Part shown: positions 42,412 through 51,330 of the stretch, piece by piece
How the letters are laid out: each line of letters starts with the position of its first letter
Numbering within the stretch: position 1 is the first letter of the stretch
NCBI RefSeq assembly: GCF_005222805.1
Contig: NZ_STGC01000005.1
Location: forward strand, 906,456-970,455
DNA: 64,000 bases
Origin: Devosia sp. FKR38
Lineage (GTDB): Bacteria; Pseudomonadota; Alphaproteobacteria; Rhizobiales; Devosiaceae
Reading direction: 5' to 3'
Translations under genes and position numbers: made by a program
Notes under the pieces: model-generated
What the model was told of the DNA's origin: nothing
The model's database searches: none
What the model saw: the letters and a program-made list of their open reading frames with translations, nothing else

Positions 42412-42888
42412 ATGCCGCCCATCAAGATCCTCGTCGCCCTGGCCGATCCCACCCGTTGCCGGCTGATCGAAATCCTGCATGAGGGCCCCCAGCCGGTGCA
42501 TGTGCTGGCGGCAGCGTTCAAGATCAGCCGCCCGGCGATCTCCCGGCATTTGCGCGTGCTCAAGCAGGCTGGGCTGATCAGCGAGAAAAAGCTCGGCCGC
42601 GAAAACCGCTATGCGCTGCATGCCCATCGCCTGGCGCCCGTGCAACGCTGGCTGGCCGAGGTCTTGCCGGCGGCCAAGACGGCTGCCGTGGCCGAATCTG
42701 CCGTCGTTGTCGCGGCGCCCGAGCCCGTAGTGGTGCCGGCGCCCGAGCCCATTGCCGCAGCGCCGGTCAAGCTGGCCCGCGTCAAGCCCGCGGCCAAGGC
42801 CAAGCCCGAAGCGCCCGTGGCCAAACCGGCTGCGTCACCCCGGCCAAGCGAGCCGGCTGCCGTCTCGCAAATGGGCTTCGACTTCTAG
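42412..42888 (+). CDS. ArsR-type winged-helix regulator with Ala/Pro/Lys-rich tail
   Basis: A 158-residue protein. Residues 1-80 are a winged-helix domain: ILVALADPTRCRLIEILHEGPQPVHVLAAAFKISRPAISRHLRVLKQAGLISEKKLGRENRYALH, with recognition helix SRPAISRHLRVL. There is no metal-binding CVC in the recognition helix, so metal sensing is unlikely. From about residue 92 on, the protein is a low-complexity tail of Ala, Pro, Val and Lys that ends QMGFDF. It may regulate itself and the divergent hemolysin-III gene through the shared 189-base gap. Confidence 0.8.
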   Translation: MPPIKILVALADPTRCRLIEILHEGPQPVHVLAAAFKISRPAISRHLRVLKQAGLISEKKLGRENRYALHAHRLAPVQRWLAEVLPAAKTAAVAESAVVVAAPEPVVVPAPEPIAAAPVKLARVKPAAKAKPEAPVAKPAASPRPSEPAAVSQMGFDF

Positions 42889-43096
42889 CCAGCCATCGCA
42901 CCAAATCCAGGGGCCGCAGGCCCGAGCTGATCAGCGCTCCTCTGCCGCCGCCCCCGGGCTGCGGCGGGGCGCTTGTGTGCGTCGCGATGTGAAAATCCTC
43001 CGCCACTATTTTCATTGCTTTTCGCCCGAGAAACGCGAGAAATACGCGACGAATCTCCCCGCAAAGAAAACATTTTCATTGCCATAGGACATAGCC

Positions 43097-46000
43097 GTGA
43101 CGCGGACCGCCAAGTCTTCATCGATCGACACCATGCTCAAGGCCCTGTCCGAGCGCATCTTCGTGCCCACCGGCATGGCCGTGCCACTGCGCTACCGCGC
43201 CGCTGGGCATGACGAGCGCGCCGCCGTGCTCCAGGAAGACACCAGCGCCTGGACCATCGTTGATCGTGACCTGATCTGGGGTGAGCCGGATGGCTATTAC
43301 TGGTTCGCTGGGTCCGTGGTCATTCCGCCCGAACTCGATGGCGCAGCGGTGCATCTCTATATCGAGGCAGCGTTTGGCAAGGTCATGGGCCGCTCCGATC
43401 CGCAATGCCTGGTGCGCGTCAATGGCCGCATCACCCAGGGCTCGGACGCCAATCACCGCACCATTCGCCTGACCGACAAGGCCCGCGCCGGCGAGCGCTT
43501 CGACATCATGGTCGAGGCCGGCACCATCGAGGATCGTCGCCAGCTCGGCTTCGGCATTCACCTGTGGACCCATGATGGCTTGGCCGAAAAGGTCTATTAC
43601 GACCTCAGCGTGCCGCGCGAAGTGGCGCGTCTGCTGCCCGAGGACGATGCCCGCGCCCATGCCATCATCCGCCACATCGATGCGGCCCTGGCCGTGCTCG
43701 ATCTGCGCCCCGGCAATCTCCAGCGCTTTCACGCCAGTCTGAAGGCTGCCGAGCAGCATGCCGACGCCATCTATGCCATGGCCGATGCCGACGCCATGCC
43801 GACCATCGTGGCCACCGGCCACACCCATATCGACGTCGCCTGGCTGTGGCGCGTGCGCGAAACCCGCCAGAAGATGGCGCGGTCCATGGCCACGGCCCTG
43901 GCGCTGATGGACGAATATCCCGACTACCGCTTCATGTATAACCAGTGCGTGCTGCTCGATTATCTCGATCAGGACTATCCCGAGCTGTTCGAGCGGGTGG
44001 GGGAGCGCGTCAAATCCGGCCAGTTCGAGATCGAAGGCGCGCTCTGGCTCGAGCCTGATGTCAATGTGTCCAATGGCGAATCCCTGGTCCGCCATATCCT
44101 GCATGGCGTGCGCTACCACGAGAAAACCTACGGCGTGCGCCCGCGCATGCTCTGGCTGCCCGATACCTTCGGCTATTCGGCTGCCCTGCCGCAGTTGATG
44201 GAGCGCTCCGGGCTCGACACCTTCGTGACGCACAAGCTGAGCTGGAACGACACCAACCGCATGCCCTACGAGACCTTCCGCTGGCAGGGCATCGACGGCA
44301 CGACGACCGCGGCCTATTTCCTCACCACCCAGCCCTATAAGTCGCCCAGCATCGGCACCACCTATTGCCCCGATCTCAAGCCCACCCACGTCATGGGCAC
44401 CTGGAACCGCTATGGGCAGCAGCCGGTCAATGACGAGCTGTTCCTGGTCTATGGCCATGGTGATGGCGGCGGCGGCCCGACCCGCGAAATGCTGGAGAAT
44501 ATCCGCCGCATGGAACGCGGTATTCCCGGCTGTCCCAAGGTCAGCCACGAGCCGATGCGCCCCTTCTTCGAGCGCCTCCTGGCCAAGATGAATGCCTATC
44601 CCGAGCGCTTCCCCACCTGGGTGGGCGAGCTCTATCTCGAATTTCACCGCGGCACGCTGACCTCGGTGGCCAAAAACAAGGCCAACAACCGCAAGGCCGA
44701 GCGCACGCTGCGCGAGATCGAGGCCCTGGCCGTTGCCGCCCACCTGCGCAGCGGCATGGCTTATCCCCGCGCGGCGCTGTGGGAGCTGTGGCAGATCGTC
44801 ATGCTCAACCAGTTCCACGATATCCTGCCCGGCTCGTCCATCGGCGCGGTGTTTGACGATAGCGACCGCGACTATGCCCGCTTCTTTGCCACGGCCGACG
44901 CCCTGCGCGCCGAGCTGGCCGCTGGCCTGGGCGGCGGCGCCGGGGCGGCCTTCAACGTCACCAATCGAACCCGCTCAGGCCTCGTCGCCAGCGCCATGGC
45001 GGGCAGCCAGACCATCGAGCATGCCGACGGCAGCACGCGTTCGGTGATCCGTCAGGCGCCGGTTGCGGGTCTAGGCTCAGCGGCCATCGCGCCGCAGGCG
45101 CCGGTGAGCACCCTCAAGGTCTCGGCCAATGCCATCGAGAACGATCACCTGATCGCCCGCTTCGATGATCTCGGCCGCATCGTCTCGCTGCGCGACCGCA
45201 AGCACAATCGCGAAGTGCTGCGCCCCGGCCAGCTCGGCAACCATCTGCGCGCCCATCGCGACCGTCCGGCCCAGTTCGATGCCTGGGACATCGATCGCTC
45301 CTTCGAAGACCAGTCCTGGGACATCGACGAGCTCGTCTCCGCCCGCGTCGTCGAGACCGGCCCGCTGCGCGCCGCCATCCGCTTTGAATACCGCTATGAA
45401 AGCTCGACCATCGTGCAGATCGTCTCGCTGGAAGCCGATGCGCGCCAGCTTGAGATCGAGAGCTTCATCGATTGGCACGAGCACAATACGCTGCTCAAGG
45501 CCGGCTTCCCCATCGCGGTCAACGCCAGCGCCGTACGCGCCGAAATCCAGTTCGGCCATGTGCAGCGCGCCACCCATGTCAACACGAGCTGGGACGAGGC
45601 GCGCTACGAGTGCTCCATGCAGCGCTGGATCGACGTCTCCGAACCCGATTTCGGCGTCGCTTTGCTCAATGACTGCAAATATGGCTATGACGCCAAGGGA
45701 TCGACGGTGCGGCTGACGCTGCTGCGCTCGCCGACCTATCCCTGGCCGGAGTCCGACCAGGGCGCGCACCGCATCCGCTATGCCATCATGCTGCATGATG
45801 GCGACACGGCTGCCGTCACCGCTGCGGCCGAGGACTTCAACCTGCCGCTGCTGGCGCTGCCCGGCGCCGGCGCCGTCGATTCGCCACTGCTGGCGGTCGA
45901 GGGCGATGGCATCGTGCTCGAAGCGCTCAAGCTGGCCGAGGACGATGACGCCCTCATCCTCCGCCTCTGGGAGGCCCGCGGCCAGCGCACGCCGGCCAGC

Positions 46001-46144
46001 ATCACGCTGCCCGCCGGCTATACGGTGGCAGAGGCTGTCGATCTGCTGGAGCGCGACGGCGTGGCCCTCGCCATCGACGCGGGCCGCGTTGCGCTGGCCT
46101 TCGGCCCCTTCGAGGTCAAGACCATTCGGCTGGCGCGGGCATGA
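43097..46144 (+). CDS. Alpha-mannosidase, glycoside hydrolase family 38
   Basis: A 1015-residue GH38 enzyme. The zinc and catalytic motif is GHTHIDVAWLWRVRET (His242, His244, Asp246). The nucleophile lies in WLPDTFGYSAALPQ (Asp356), and the later His ligand is in QFHDILPGSSI. C-terminal beta-sandwich domains follow. It has no signal peptide, so it acts in the cytoplasm on imported mannosides. The start is a GTG at 43097 with AGGA upstream; ATG at 43136 is possible. It is first of three genes with a LacI regulator and an unassigned 828-residue protein. No transporter is linked, so the substrate must enter by another route. Confidence 0.92.
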   Translation: MTRTAKSSSIDTMLKALSERIFVPTGMAVPLRYRAAGHDERAAVLQEDTSAWTIVDRDLIWGEPDGYYWFAGSVVIPPELDGAAVHLYIEAAFGKVMGRSDPQCLVRVNGRITQGSDANHRTIRLTDKARAGERFDIMVEAGTIEDRRQLGFGIHLWTHDGLAEKVYYDLSVPREVARLLPEDDARAHAIIRHIDAALAVLDLRPGNLQRFHASLKAAEQHADAIYAMADADAMPTIVATGHTHIDVAWLWRVRETRQKMARSMATALALMDEYPDYRFMYNQCVLLDYLDQDYPELFERVGERVKSGQFEIEGALWLEPDVNVSNGESLVRHILHGVRYHEKTYGVRPRMLWLPDTFGYSAALPQLMERSGLDTFVTHKLSWNDTNRMPYETFRWQGIDGTTTAAYFLTTQPYKSPSIGTTYCPDLKPTHVMGTWNRYGQQPVNDELFLVYGHGDGGGGPTREMLENIRRMERGIPGCPKVSHEPMRPFFERLLAKMNAYPERFPTWVGELYLEFHRGTLTSVAKNKANNRKAERTLREIEALAVAAHLRSGMAYPRAALWELWQIVMLNQFHDILPGSSIGAVFDDSDRDYARFFATADALRAELAAGLGGGAGAAFNVTNRTRSGLVASAMAGSQTIEHADGSTRSVIRQAPVAGLGSAAIAPQAPVSTLKVSANAIENDHLIARFDDLGRIVSLRDRKHNREVLRPGQLGNHLRAHRDRPAQFDAWDIDRSFEDQSWDIDELVSARVVETGPLRAAIRFEYRYESSTIVQIVSLEADARQLEIESFIDWHEHNTLLKAGFPIAVNASAVRAEIQFGHVQRATHVNTSWDEARYECSMQRWIDVSEPDFGVALLNDCKYGYDAKGSTVRLTLLRSPTYPWPESDQGAHRIRYAIMLHDGDTAAVTAAAEDFNLPLLALPGAGAVDSPLLAVEGDGIVLEALKLAEDDDALILRLWEARGQRTPASITLPAGYTVAEAVDLLERDGVALAIDAGRVALAFGPFEVKTIRLARA

Positions 46145-46186
46145 TGGCCGCGCTGTGCCACAGCTTCGGCCTGCGGTAGGCGCGCC

Positions 46187-47257
46187 ATGGCCGGGTCGGT
46201 GATCGAGCGCGTCAAGCCGCCCAAGGTGGGCATCAAGGATGTCTCGCGCGAGGCGGGCGTGGCCATTTCCACCGTCTCGCATGTGCTCAACGGCACGGCG
46301 CCCATCTCGCCGGCCGTCCGGGCCCGTGTGCTCGATGTCGCCCGGCGCCTGGGCTATCTGGCGCGGCGCCAGGCCATGGGCGCCATCGGCGCGCTGCAGG
46401 CCGTTGTCGTCGCCATGCCGCCCGATACACTGGCGCAGACCAGCTTGAACCTCGTCTCCTGGACCATCCTCAAGGCGCTGGGCGGCGCCTGCGAGGCGCG
46501 CGGCATAAGGCTGGTGCCCCATGCCATCGACGCCGCCGGCGATGCCAATGGCTTGCTGGACGCCGTGGCCACCAGCCAGGCCGATGGCCTGCTGCTGCTC
46601 AATATCGACCGCCCAGAGCTGATCGACGCCATTGCCGCCGCCGACATCGCTGCCGTGCTGCTCAACAGCGAAGACAGCCGCATGCGCCTCGACAGCGTGA
46701 CCCCCGGCAATCGCTTCGGCGCGTGCCTCGCCACCAATTGGCTGATCGGGCAGGGGCATCGCCAGATTCTCCACGTCACCTGGCAAGGCCGCACCACCAT
46801 CCGCCGCCGCGCCGAGGGCTTTTGCGACGCCTTTGCCGACCACGGCCTGCCGCCCGAAAACGCGCGCTTCTGCTATGCCAAAAGCTGGGAGCCCGAGGCC
46901 GGCGAGGCGGCCGTGACGGCCTGGCTCGACGCGCACAAGGGTCTCGACGGCGTCACCGCCATCTTCTGCGCCGCCGACAATCTGGCGCTGGGCGTCATGC
47001 GCGCGCTGGCGGCGCGCGGGCTGAACGTGCCGGGAGATGTCTCGCTGATGGGCTTTGATGGCATTGCCCCCGGCCAGTTTGCCGCGCCCAGCCTCAGCAC
47101 CGTCAATGTGCCGCTCGAACAGCTCGGCGCTGCCGCGCTCAACCTGCTCGAACAGCGCCTGATCAGCGTTGGCGCCCCCCGCGCCACGCAAAAGCTCGAA
47201 CTGGGCTGTGACCTGGTGCTGCGCGACAGCGCCGCTGCCCCGCCCATCACGGCCTGA
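46187..47257 (+). CDS. LacI-family transcriptional regulator (mannosidase locus)
   Basis: A 356-residue regulator. The helix-turn-helix at residues about 14-35 reads GIKDVSREAGVAISTVSHVLNGTAPISPAVRARVLDVARRLGYLARRQA, including the hinge helix. The periplasmic-binding-protein-like effector domain follows (ADGLLLLNIDR, FCAADNLALGVMRALAARGLNVPGDVSLMGFDGI). It lies 42 bases after the mannosidase gene and probably controls this cluster in response to a mannoside or a breakdown product. No clear palindromic operator was found upstream of 43097. Confidence 0.9.
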   Translation: MAGSVIERVKPPKVGIKDVSREAGVAISTVSHVLNGTAPISPAVRARVLDVARRLGYLARRQAMGAIGALQAVVVAMPPDTLAQTSLNLVSWTILKALGGACEARGIRLVPHAIDAAGDANGLLDAVATSQADGLLLLNIDRPELIDAIAAADIAAVLLNSEDSRMRLDSVTPGNRFGACLATNWLIGQGHRQILHVTWQGRTTIRRRAEGFCDAFADHGLPPENARFCYAKSWEPEAGEAAVTAWLDAHKGLDGVTAIFCAADNLALGVMRALAARGLNVPGDVSLMGFDGIAPGQFAAPSLSTVNVPLEQLGAAALNLLEQRLISVGAPRATQKLELGCDLVLRDSAAAPPITA

Positions 47258-47292
47258 CCCCGCCTACTGCCTGACCTTTTTCGGAGTTCGCT

Positions 47293-49779
47293 ATGCCCAG
47301 CCCCGTCGCCAATTTGCACCAGGGCTTTGCCATTGCGCCGGGCGGCAGCGTCACCGCCTGGGCGCTTTCGCCGGTCTCGGCCATCGACTACCCTGGGATA
47401 GCCGCGCCGGCCGAGGATCGCGTCAACTACCACTTCATCAATGGCTTCGTGGATGTCGGCACGCTGCCCTGCCGCATTGCGCTGATGCGCGAGCTGGCCA
47501 CCCGCGTTCCTGCGCTTGAAACCGACTGGTCCGTCGAGGGTCTGCACCTGCCTGGGCCCAGCCGCCGCGTCGAATTCACCCGCTTCCAATATCGCCCCAC
47601 GCGGCTTTCGCGCTGGTGCCGTACCACCTTGGTGCCCACCACGCCCGGCGACCACCGCTTTGACCTGATCACCTGTGGCGGCGTCCACATCTGGGTCGAT
47701 GGTGTGCTGCAGGTGGCGTTTGAGCCCTATGTGCGCAATAGCCCGCAGCGCCGCGAGATTGCCCTGCCGCTGCGCGAGGGCGGCAGCGATGTCGTCGTGC
47801 TGACCGAGGAAATGGCCGAGCGTGACACGACCTGGTTCTTTGAACTCGGCCTGATCAGCCCGGCGCCGATTACCGCCACGCTGCCCGGTGCCCAGGCGCA
47901 GGGCGACAGCGCCGCCATCCGCCAATTGGCCGCCAGCGTGCGCCCGCTCGGCGAAAGGGTGGGGCCCGAGGGCCTGGTGCTGCAGTTCGACGCTGGCGTT
48001 GCCGTGCCGGTGGAGCTCGCCGTCACCCTGCGCCCGGGCTCCCAGGCCGGGGGCGATTCCCTGCACTATGATCTGACGCTGCCACCGCAGCAGGACCAGC
48101 TGTTTGTCTGCCCGGCCGAGAGCCTCGCCAGCGGCTTCTATATCGTTGATCTGGTCTTCGCCGCGCAGGGCGCTCGCACCACGCGGGAAATCCACTGCGT
48201 CGTGCTGCCTCAGGTCGAACCGCGCCAACTGGCCGCCGACATCGCCACGCGCAAGCGCCAGGCGCTCGATCATATTGTCGAGCATGGCGAGGAGCGCATG
48301 GGCACCGCGCTGGGCTTGTTGGCTGCCGGCCATGCCGACGATCCGCGCCTGCGCCGCATTATCGAAAAGACGCTGCATGTCATCGAGCAGCGGCACGACT
48401 GTTCCGATTTCGTCGCTGTGCCGCTGCTCTGGGCGCTGCACCGCTTTGCCGACGGCCTGCCGGCCGATCTCCTGGCCCGCGCCCAGCGCGCGCTGCTGGA
48501 CTATCGCTATTGGGTCGATGAGCCCGGCAATGACGTGATGTGGTTCTGGAGCGAGAATCACGTGCTCTGCTTCCACACCGCGCAATTGCTGGCCGGGCTC
48601 CTGCTGCCCGATGCTCTGTTTACCGCCTCCGGCCGCACGGGCCGGCAACAGGCCGAGCTGGGCGAGATGCGCATGGGCCTCTGGCTCGACGCCATCGAGC
48701 GCGATGGCCTGGCCGAATGGAACTCGGCCGCCTATTACCCCATTGATTTTATTGGCCTGCTGGCCCTGGCCGAACTGGCGCCGCCAGCCATCGCCAGCCG
48801 CGCCAAAGCCATGCTCGATCGCCTCTTCGAGATGATTGCGCTCCATACCCTTGCCGGCGTGCCGGCGGGCAGCATGGGCCGCGCCTATGGTCTGGAACTC
48901 AGCGCCGGCGCCATCACCGAGCTGGCGCCCCTTGCCGCCGTGGCCTTCGGCCGGGGCTGGCTCAATCGCGGCGTGGCGGCCTTCCCGCAATTCCTCGTCG
49001 GCGCCTATGAGCCGCCAGCGGCGCTGGCCGCGCTCGTCAATCCGCCGCAGGACCGCGCGGTCACAGCCCACTACGTGCAGGGCCATGCCGGCGCGGGGCG
49101 CCTGGCGCTCTACAAGACCGCCCATGTGCAGCTCTCGGCCTGCGTCGATGGCCGCCCAGGCCAGACCGGCCACCAACAGCATCTGGTCGATGTGCGCCTC
49201 GCCACCCATCCCTTCGCCCGCGCCTGGGTCAACCATCCTGGCGAGGACGATCCCTGGGGCCACAATCGCCCGTCTTTTTGGGCCGGCAATGGCGTGATGC
49301 CGCGCGTCGGCGCGCACGACAATGTCGCGCTCCAGCTCTATGACCTGGGCGCGTCGCCGCGCGTCGCCTTCACCCATGCCTATCTGTCGACCTCGGGCAT
49401 CGACGAGCGCGTCCTCGAGGGCAATTGGCTCATCGCCCGCGCCGGCCAGGGCGTCGTCGCCATCGGCGCCACGGCGCCGCTTGCAGCCATGACCACTGGC
49501 GCTGGCGCCGGCCGCGAATATCGCGTTGCGGGCCTGCGCACCGGCTGGGTCACCATCGTCGCCGATTGCCCCGACGCCGCTGCCTTCGCCCGTTTCCGCG
49601 CGCGTATCGCCGAGACGACGCTGACGCGCGATGGCCGCAGGCTCACCGTCGTCCGCCCGGAGGCCCCCGTGCTGACGCTCGACTGGGACCATGGCCTCAG
49701 CGTCGATGGCGCGGCGTGGACCTTCCCCAATCCGACAGTCATACCTGCTGTCGTCACCATTCCGGCCAGGGTCTGGTAG
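47293..49779 (+). CDS. Uncharacterised 828-residue protein, possible carbohydrate-active enzyme
   Basis: I do not recognise a named family. The N-terminal 320 residues look beta-rich (YRPTRLSRWCRTTLVPTTPGDHRFDLITCGGVHIWVDGVLQ), like the non-catalytic beta-sandwich of glycoside hydrolases. Residues about 320-600 look all-helical with paired helices, like an alpha/alpha toroid. They carry NDVMWFWSENHVLCFHTAQLLAG (Trp417 to His423, with Glu421) and WNSAAYYPIDF. The C-terminal 200 residues are again beta-rich, with LATHPFARAWVNHPGEDDPWG. This layout resembles heparinase-type lyases and some GH families. There is no signal peptide. It follows the GH38 and lacI genes closely (GGAG before the ATG). 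Confidence 0.6.
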   Translation: MPSPVANLHQGFAIAPGGSVTAWALSPVSAIDYPGIAAPAEDRVNYHFINGFVDVGTLPCRIALMRELATRVPALETDWSVEGLHLPGPSRRVEFTRFQYRPTRLSRWCRTTLVPTTPGDHRFDLITCGGVHIWVDGVLQVAFEPYVRNSPQRREIALPLREGGSDVVVLTEEMAERDTTWFFELGLISPAPITATLPGAQAQGDSAAIRQLAASVRPLGERVGPEGLVLQFDAGVAVPVELAVTLRPGSQAGGDSLHYDLTLPPQQDQLFVCPAESLASGFYIVDLVFAAQGARTTREIHCVVLPQVEPRQLAADIATRKRQALDHIVEHGEERMGTALGLLAAGHADDPRLRRIIEKTLHVIEQRHDCSDFVAVPLLWALHRFADGLPADLLARAQRALLDYRYWVDEPGNDVMWFWSENHVLCFHTAQLLAGLLLPDALFTASGRTGRQQAELGEMRMGLWLDAIERDGLAEWNSAAYYPIDFIGLLALAELAPPAIASRAKAMLDRLFEMIALHTLAGVPAGSMGRAYGLELSAGAITELAPLAAVAFGRGWLNRGVAAFPQFLVGAYEPPAALAALVNPPQDRAVTAHYVQGHAGAGRLALYKTAHVQLSACVDGRPGQTGHQQHLVDVRLATHPFARAWVNHPGEDDPWGHNRPSFWAGNGVMPRVGAHDNVALQLYDLGASPRVAFTHAYLSTSGIDERVLEGNWLIARAGQGVVAIGATAPLAAMTTGAGAGREYRVAGLRTGWVTIVADCPDAAAFARFRARIAETTLTRDGRRLTVVRPEAPVLTLDWDHGLSVDGAAWTFPNPTVIPAVVTIPARVW

Positions 49780-49788
49780 CCGCACCGG

Positions 49789-50484
49789 CTAGCCGGCAGC
49801 GTCTCCGCTGAGGCGCCGGCTCCAGTCTTCCACCGTCCCGGTGTCCAGCCGTCGCCGGGCATGGCGGCGCCAGCCTTCAGCCAGCGGCGCCAGTTCGGCC
49901 AATTCCGCCAGGACGTCGCGATTGAGCGGGTCGAGATAGAAGATCTGCCAGATCCGGCCGATGCTCCACTCCGGCGCCCGCCGGTCGATCCGGTACAGCG
50001 CATCATCGGGGGCGATCTGACCGGTCTGCAGCACCCGGTAATACCAGCCCGTCCGCCCCGAAATCTGCACGCGCCGCGCCATGTCGGCGACCTCAAAGCG
50101 GGCATTGAGCTTCCAGCAGGGCTGGCGCCCCTGGCTGACTTCGATGATCGCCGAGCCCAGCGCAAACACATCGCCCACCGCCACATCGGCCTCCGTCAGG
50201 CCCAGCGTCGAGAGGTTCTCGCCAAAGGCGCCGCTTCGGGAAAGCAGGGGCAGGGCGCCCAGCGCCTCGGCCCACTGCGCATAGTGGTCGAACGGATAAT
50301 GGTGCAGTGCCTTGTCCGGCCCGCCATGCACCCGCAGGTCGCCCTGCGCATCGCCGGTGAGACCATGATGTGTGAGCACAACCGGCCCCGAAACGGGTTG
50401 CTTGTCGATGCCGCTGGGCGCGCCCTTCGCGCCGAGAGGGCGGACCGAGCCGGTCAGCAGTCCCCCCAGGCGCACACCGTTCAT
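49789..50484 (-). CDS. MOSC-domain protein, YiiM-like
   Basis: A 231-residue protein. It shows HGGPDKALHHYPFDHYAQW, SGAFGENLSTLGLTEADVAVGD and SQGRQPCWKLNARF with Cys123, the conserved cysteine that binds molybdenum in MOSC proteins. It then carries the C-terminal 3-alpha domain of YiiM (GWYYRVLQTGQI). YiiM of E. coli reduces N-hydroxylated base analogues such as 6-hydroxylaminopurine using molybdenum cofactor. Its ATG overlaps the stop of the glutamine amidotransferase gene upstream (ATGA). It converges closely with the 828-residue gene. Confidence 0.88.
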   Translation of the reverse strand: MNGVRLGGLLTGSVRPLGAKGAPSGIDKQPVSGPVVLTHHGLTGDAQGDLRVHGGPDKALHHYPFDHYAQWAEALGALPLLSRSGAFGENLSTLGLTEADVAVGDVFALGSAIIEVSQGRQPCWKLNARFEVADMARRVQISGRTGWYYRVLQTGQIAPDDALYRIDRRAPEWSIGRIWQIFYLDPLNRDVLAELAELAPLAEGWRRHARRRLDTGTVEDWSRRLSGDAAG

Positions 50485-51185
50485 GGCCGATCGAGCCCGT
50501 CCAGCCAGTCCTCAAGCATTTTGCCCGCCGCTGCCGCCAACGGCGCGCCGAACCGGCCAGCGTCTTGGCGCAGGGCGGTGACGTCGATCCCGGCCGATGC
50601 CAGCTCGCTGGCATGGCCCACCAGCCAGCGCTCGAAGCCGGCCTGTGCATCGGCCTCGACATGAAACTGCAGCGCCAGAAGGTTGCGGCCCAGTGCAAAG
50701 GCCTGCTGTTCAACCAGAGTACTGGCGGCCAAATGCACGGCGCCCTCCGGCAGGGTATAGGTGTCGCCATGCCAGTGCAGCACCGGCAGCCCAGCGAGAT
50801 GACGCAGCGGCCCGGCGTGACCGTCCGCGCTCAACGTCAGGGGCGCAAAGCCGATTTCCTTCAGGCCGGACGGAAACACGCGGGCGCCCAGCGCCGTCGC
50901 CAGCAATTGCGCGCCCAGACAGATGCCCAGAACCGGTTTGCCGGCCGCGACGCGCGCTGAGATCAAGGCCTTCTCGGCTGTGAGAAAGGGATAGGACGCC
51001 TCCTCATAGACGCCGATTGGTCCACCCAGCACCACCAGAAGGTCAGGCGCCAGCGGATCAAAATCCAGGAAGTCTGCGTCGCCCACGGTCCGGTATTGCA
51101 CGGCATAGCCACGCTGCTCCAGCACTGGCGCCAGCGTTCCCAGATCCTCGAAATGAACATGTCGCAGTGCGGTTACCGTTTTCAT
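50481..51185 (-). CDS. Class I glutamine amidotransferase-like protein
   Basis: A 234-residue stand-alone GATase1 domain. The nucleophile is in GICLGAQLLA (Cys89) and the catalytic pair in FHVEAD (His175, Glu177). VVLGGPIGVYEEASYP is the usual preceding block. Free-standing members include enzymes that hydrolyse gamma-glutamyl bonds or form guanylate-like partners; the acceptor cannot be told. The ATG at 51185 with GGGAG upstream is preferred to the ATG at 51200. Coupled to the MOSC gene by a 4-base overlap, a pairing without known functional meaning. Confidence 0.85.
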   Translation of the reverse strand: MKTVTALRHVHFEDLGTLAPVLEQRGYAVQYRTVGDADFLDFDPLAPDLLVVLGGPIGVYEEASYPFLTAEKALISARVAAGKPVLGICLGAQLLATALGARVFPSGLKEIGFAPLTLSADGHAGPLRHLAGLPVLHWHGDTYTLPEGAVHLAASTLVEQQAFALGRNLLALQFHVEADAQAGFERWLVGHASELASAGIDVTALRQDAGRFGAPLAAAAGKMLEDWLDGLDRP

Positions 51186-51282
51186 GACTGTGTCTCCCAT
51201 CGGCAGGCCCTGATTGCCTCGGGCGCGCCATTGACGCTAAGTCTGTTGCGTTTCGTCTCTTCATGCCTGGAGGACTGAAACC

Positions 51283-51314
51283 GCCGGTTCGTCGATGGCA
51301 GTCGACGAACCGGC
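51283..51314 (-). terminator. Strong stem-loop after the secreted-protein gene
   Basis: A perfect 13-base stem, arms GCCGGTTCGTCGA and TCGACGAACCGGC, with a 6-base loop. It lies 17 bases after the stop codon of the minus-strand gene. Only a short T-rich patch (GGTTTC) follows, so termination may be incomplete. Confidence 0.65.
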
Positions 51315-51330
51315 ACGCGTGCTATTTGAC

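Noticed and set aside
43118..44818. A 566-codon minus-strand open frame
   Set aside because: Antisense to GH38 motifs; His/Gly/Ala-rich noise.
45077..47191. A 704-codon minus-strand open frame over the mannosidase and lacI genes
   Set aside because: Lies opposite two well-identified genes (GH38 and LacI) and has no recognisable domains.
46873..49785. A 970-codon open frame antisense to the 828-residue gene
   Set aside because: Composition is rich in Gly, Arg, Gln and His without domains or a ribosome-binding site. It is the usual mirror frame of high-GC coding sequence. The plus-strand frame has coherent hydrophobic and motif structure.
49785..49796. CCGGCTAGCCGG palindrome between the 828-residue and MOSC genes
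   Set aside because: No loop, so it cannot form a normal hairpin, and it includes the MOSC stop codon; probably chance in GC-rich sequence.
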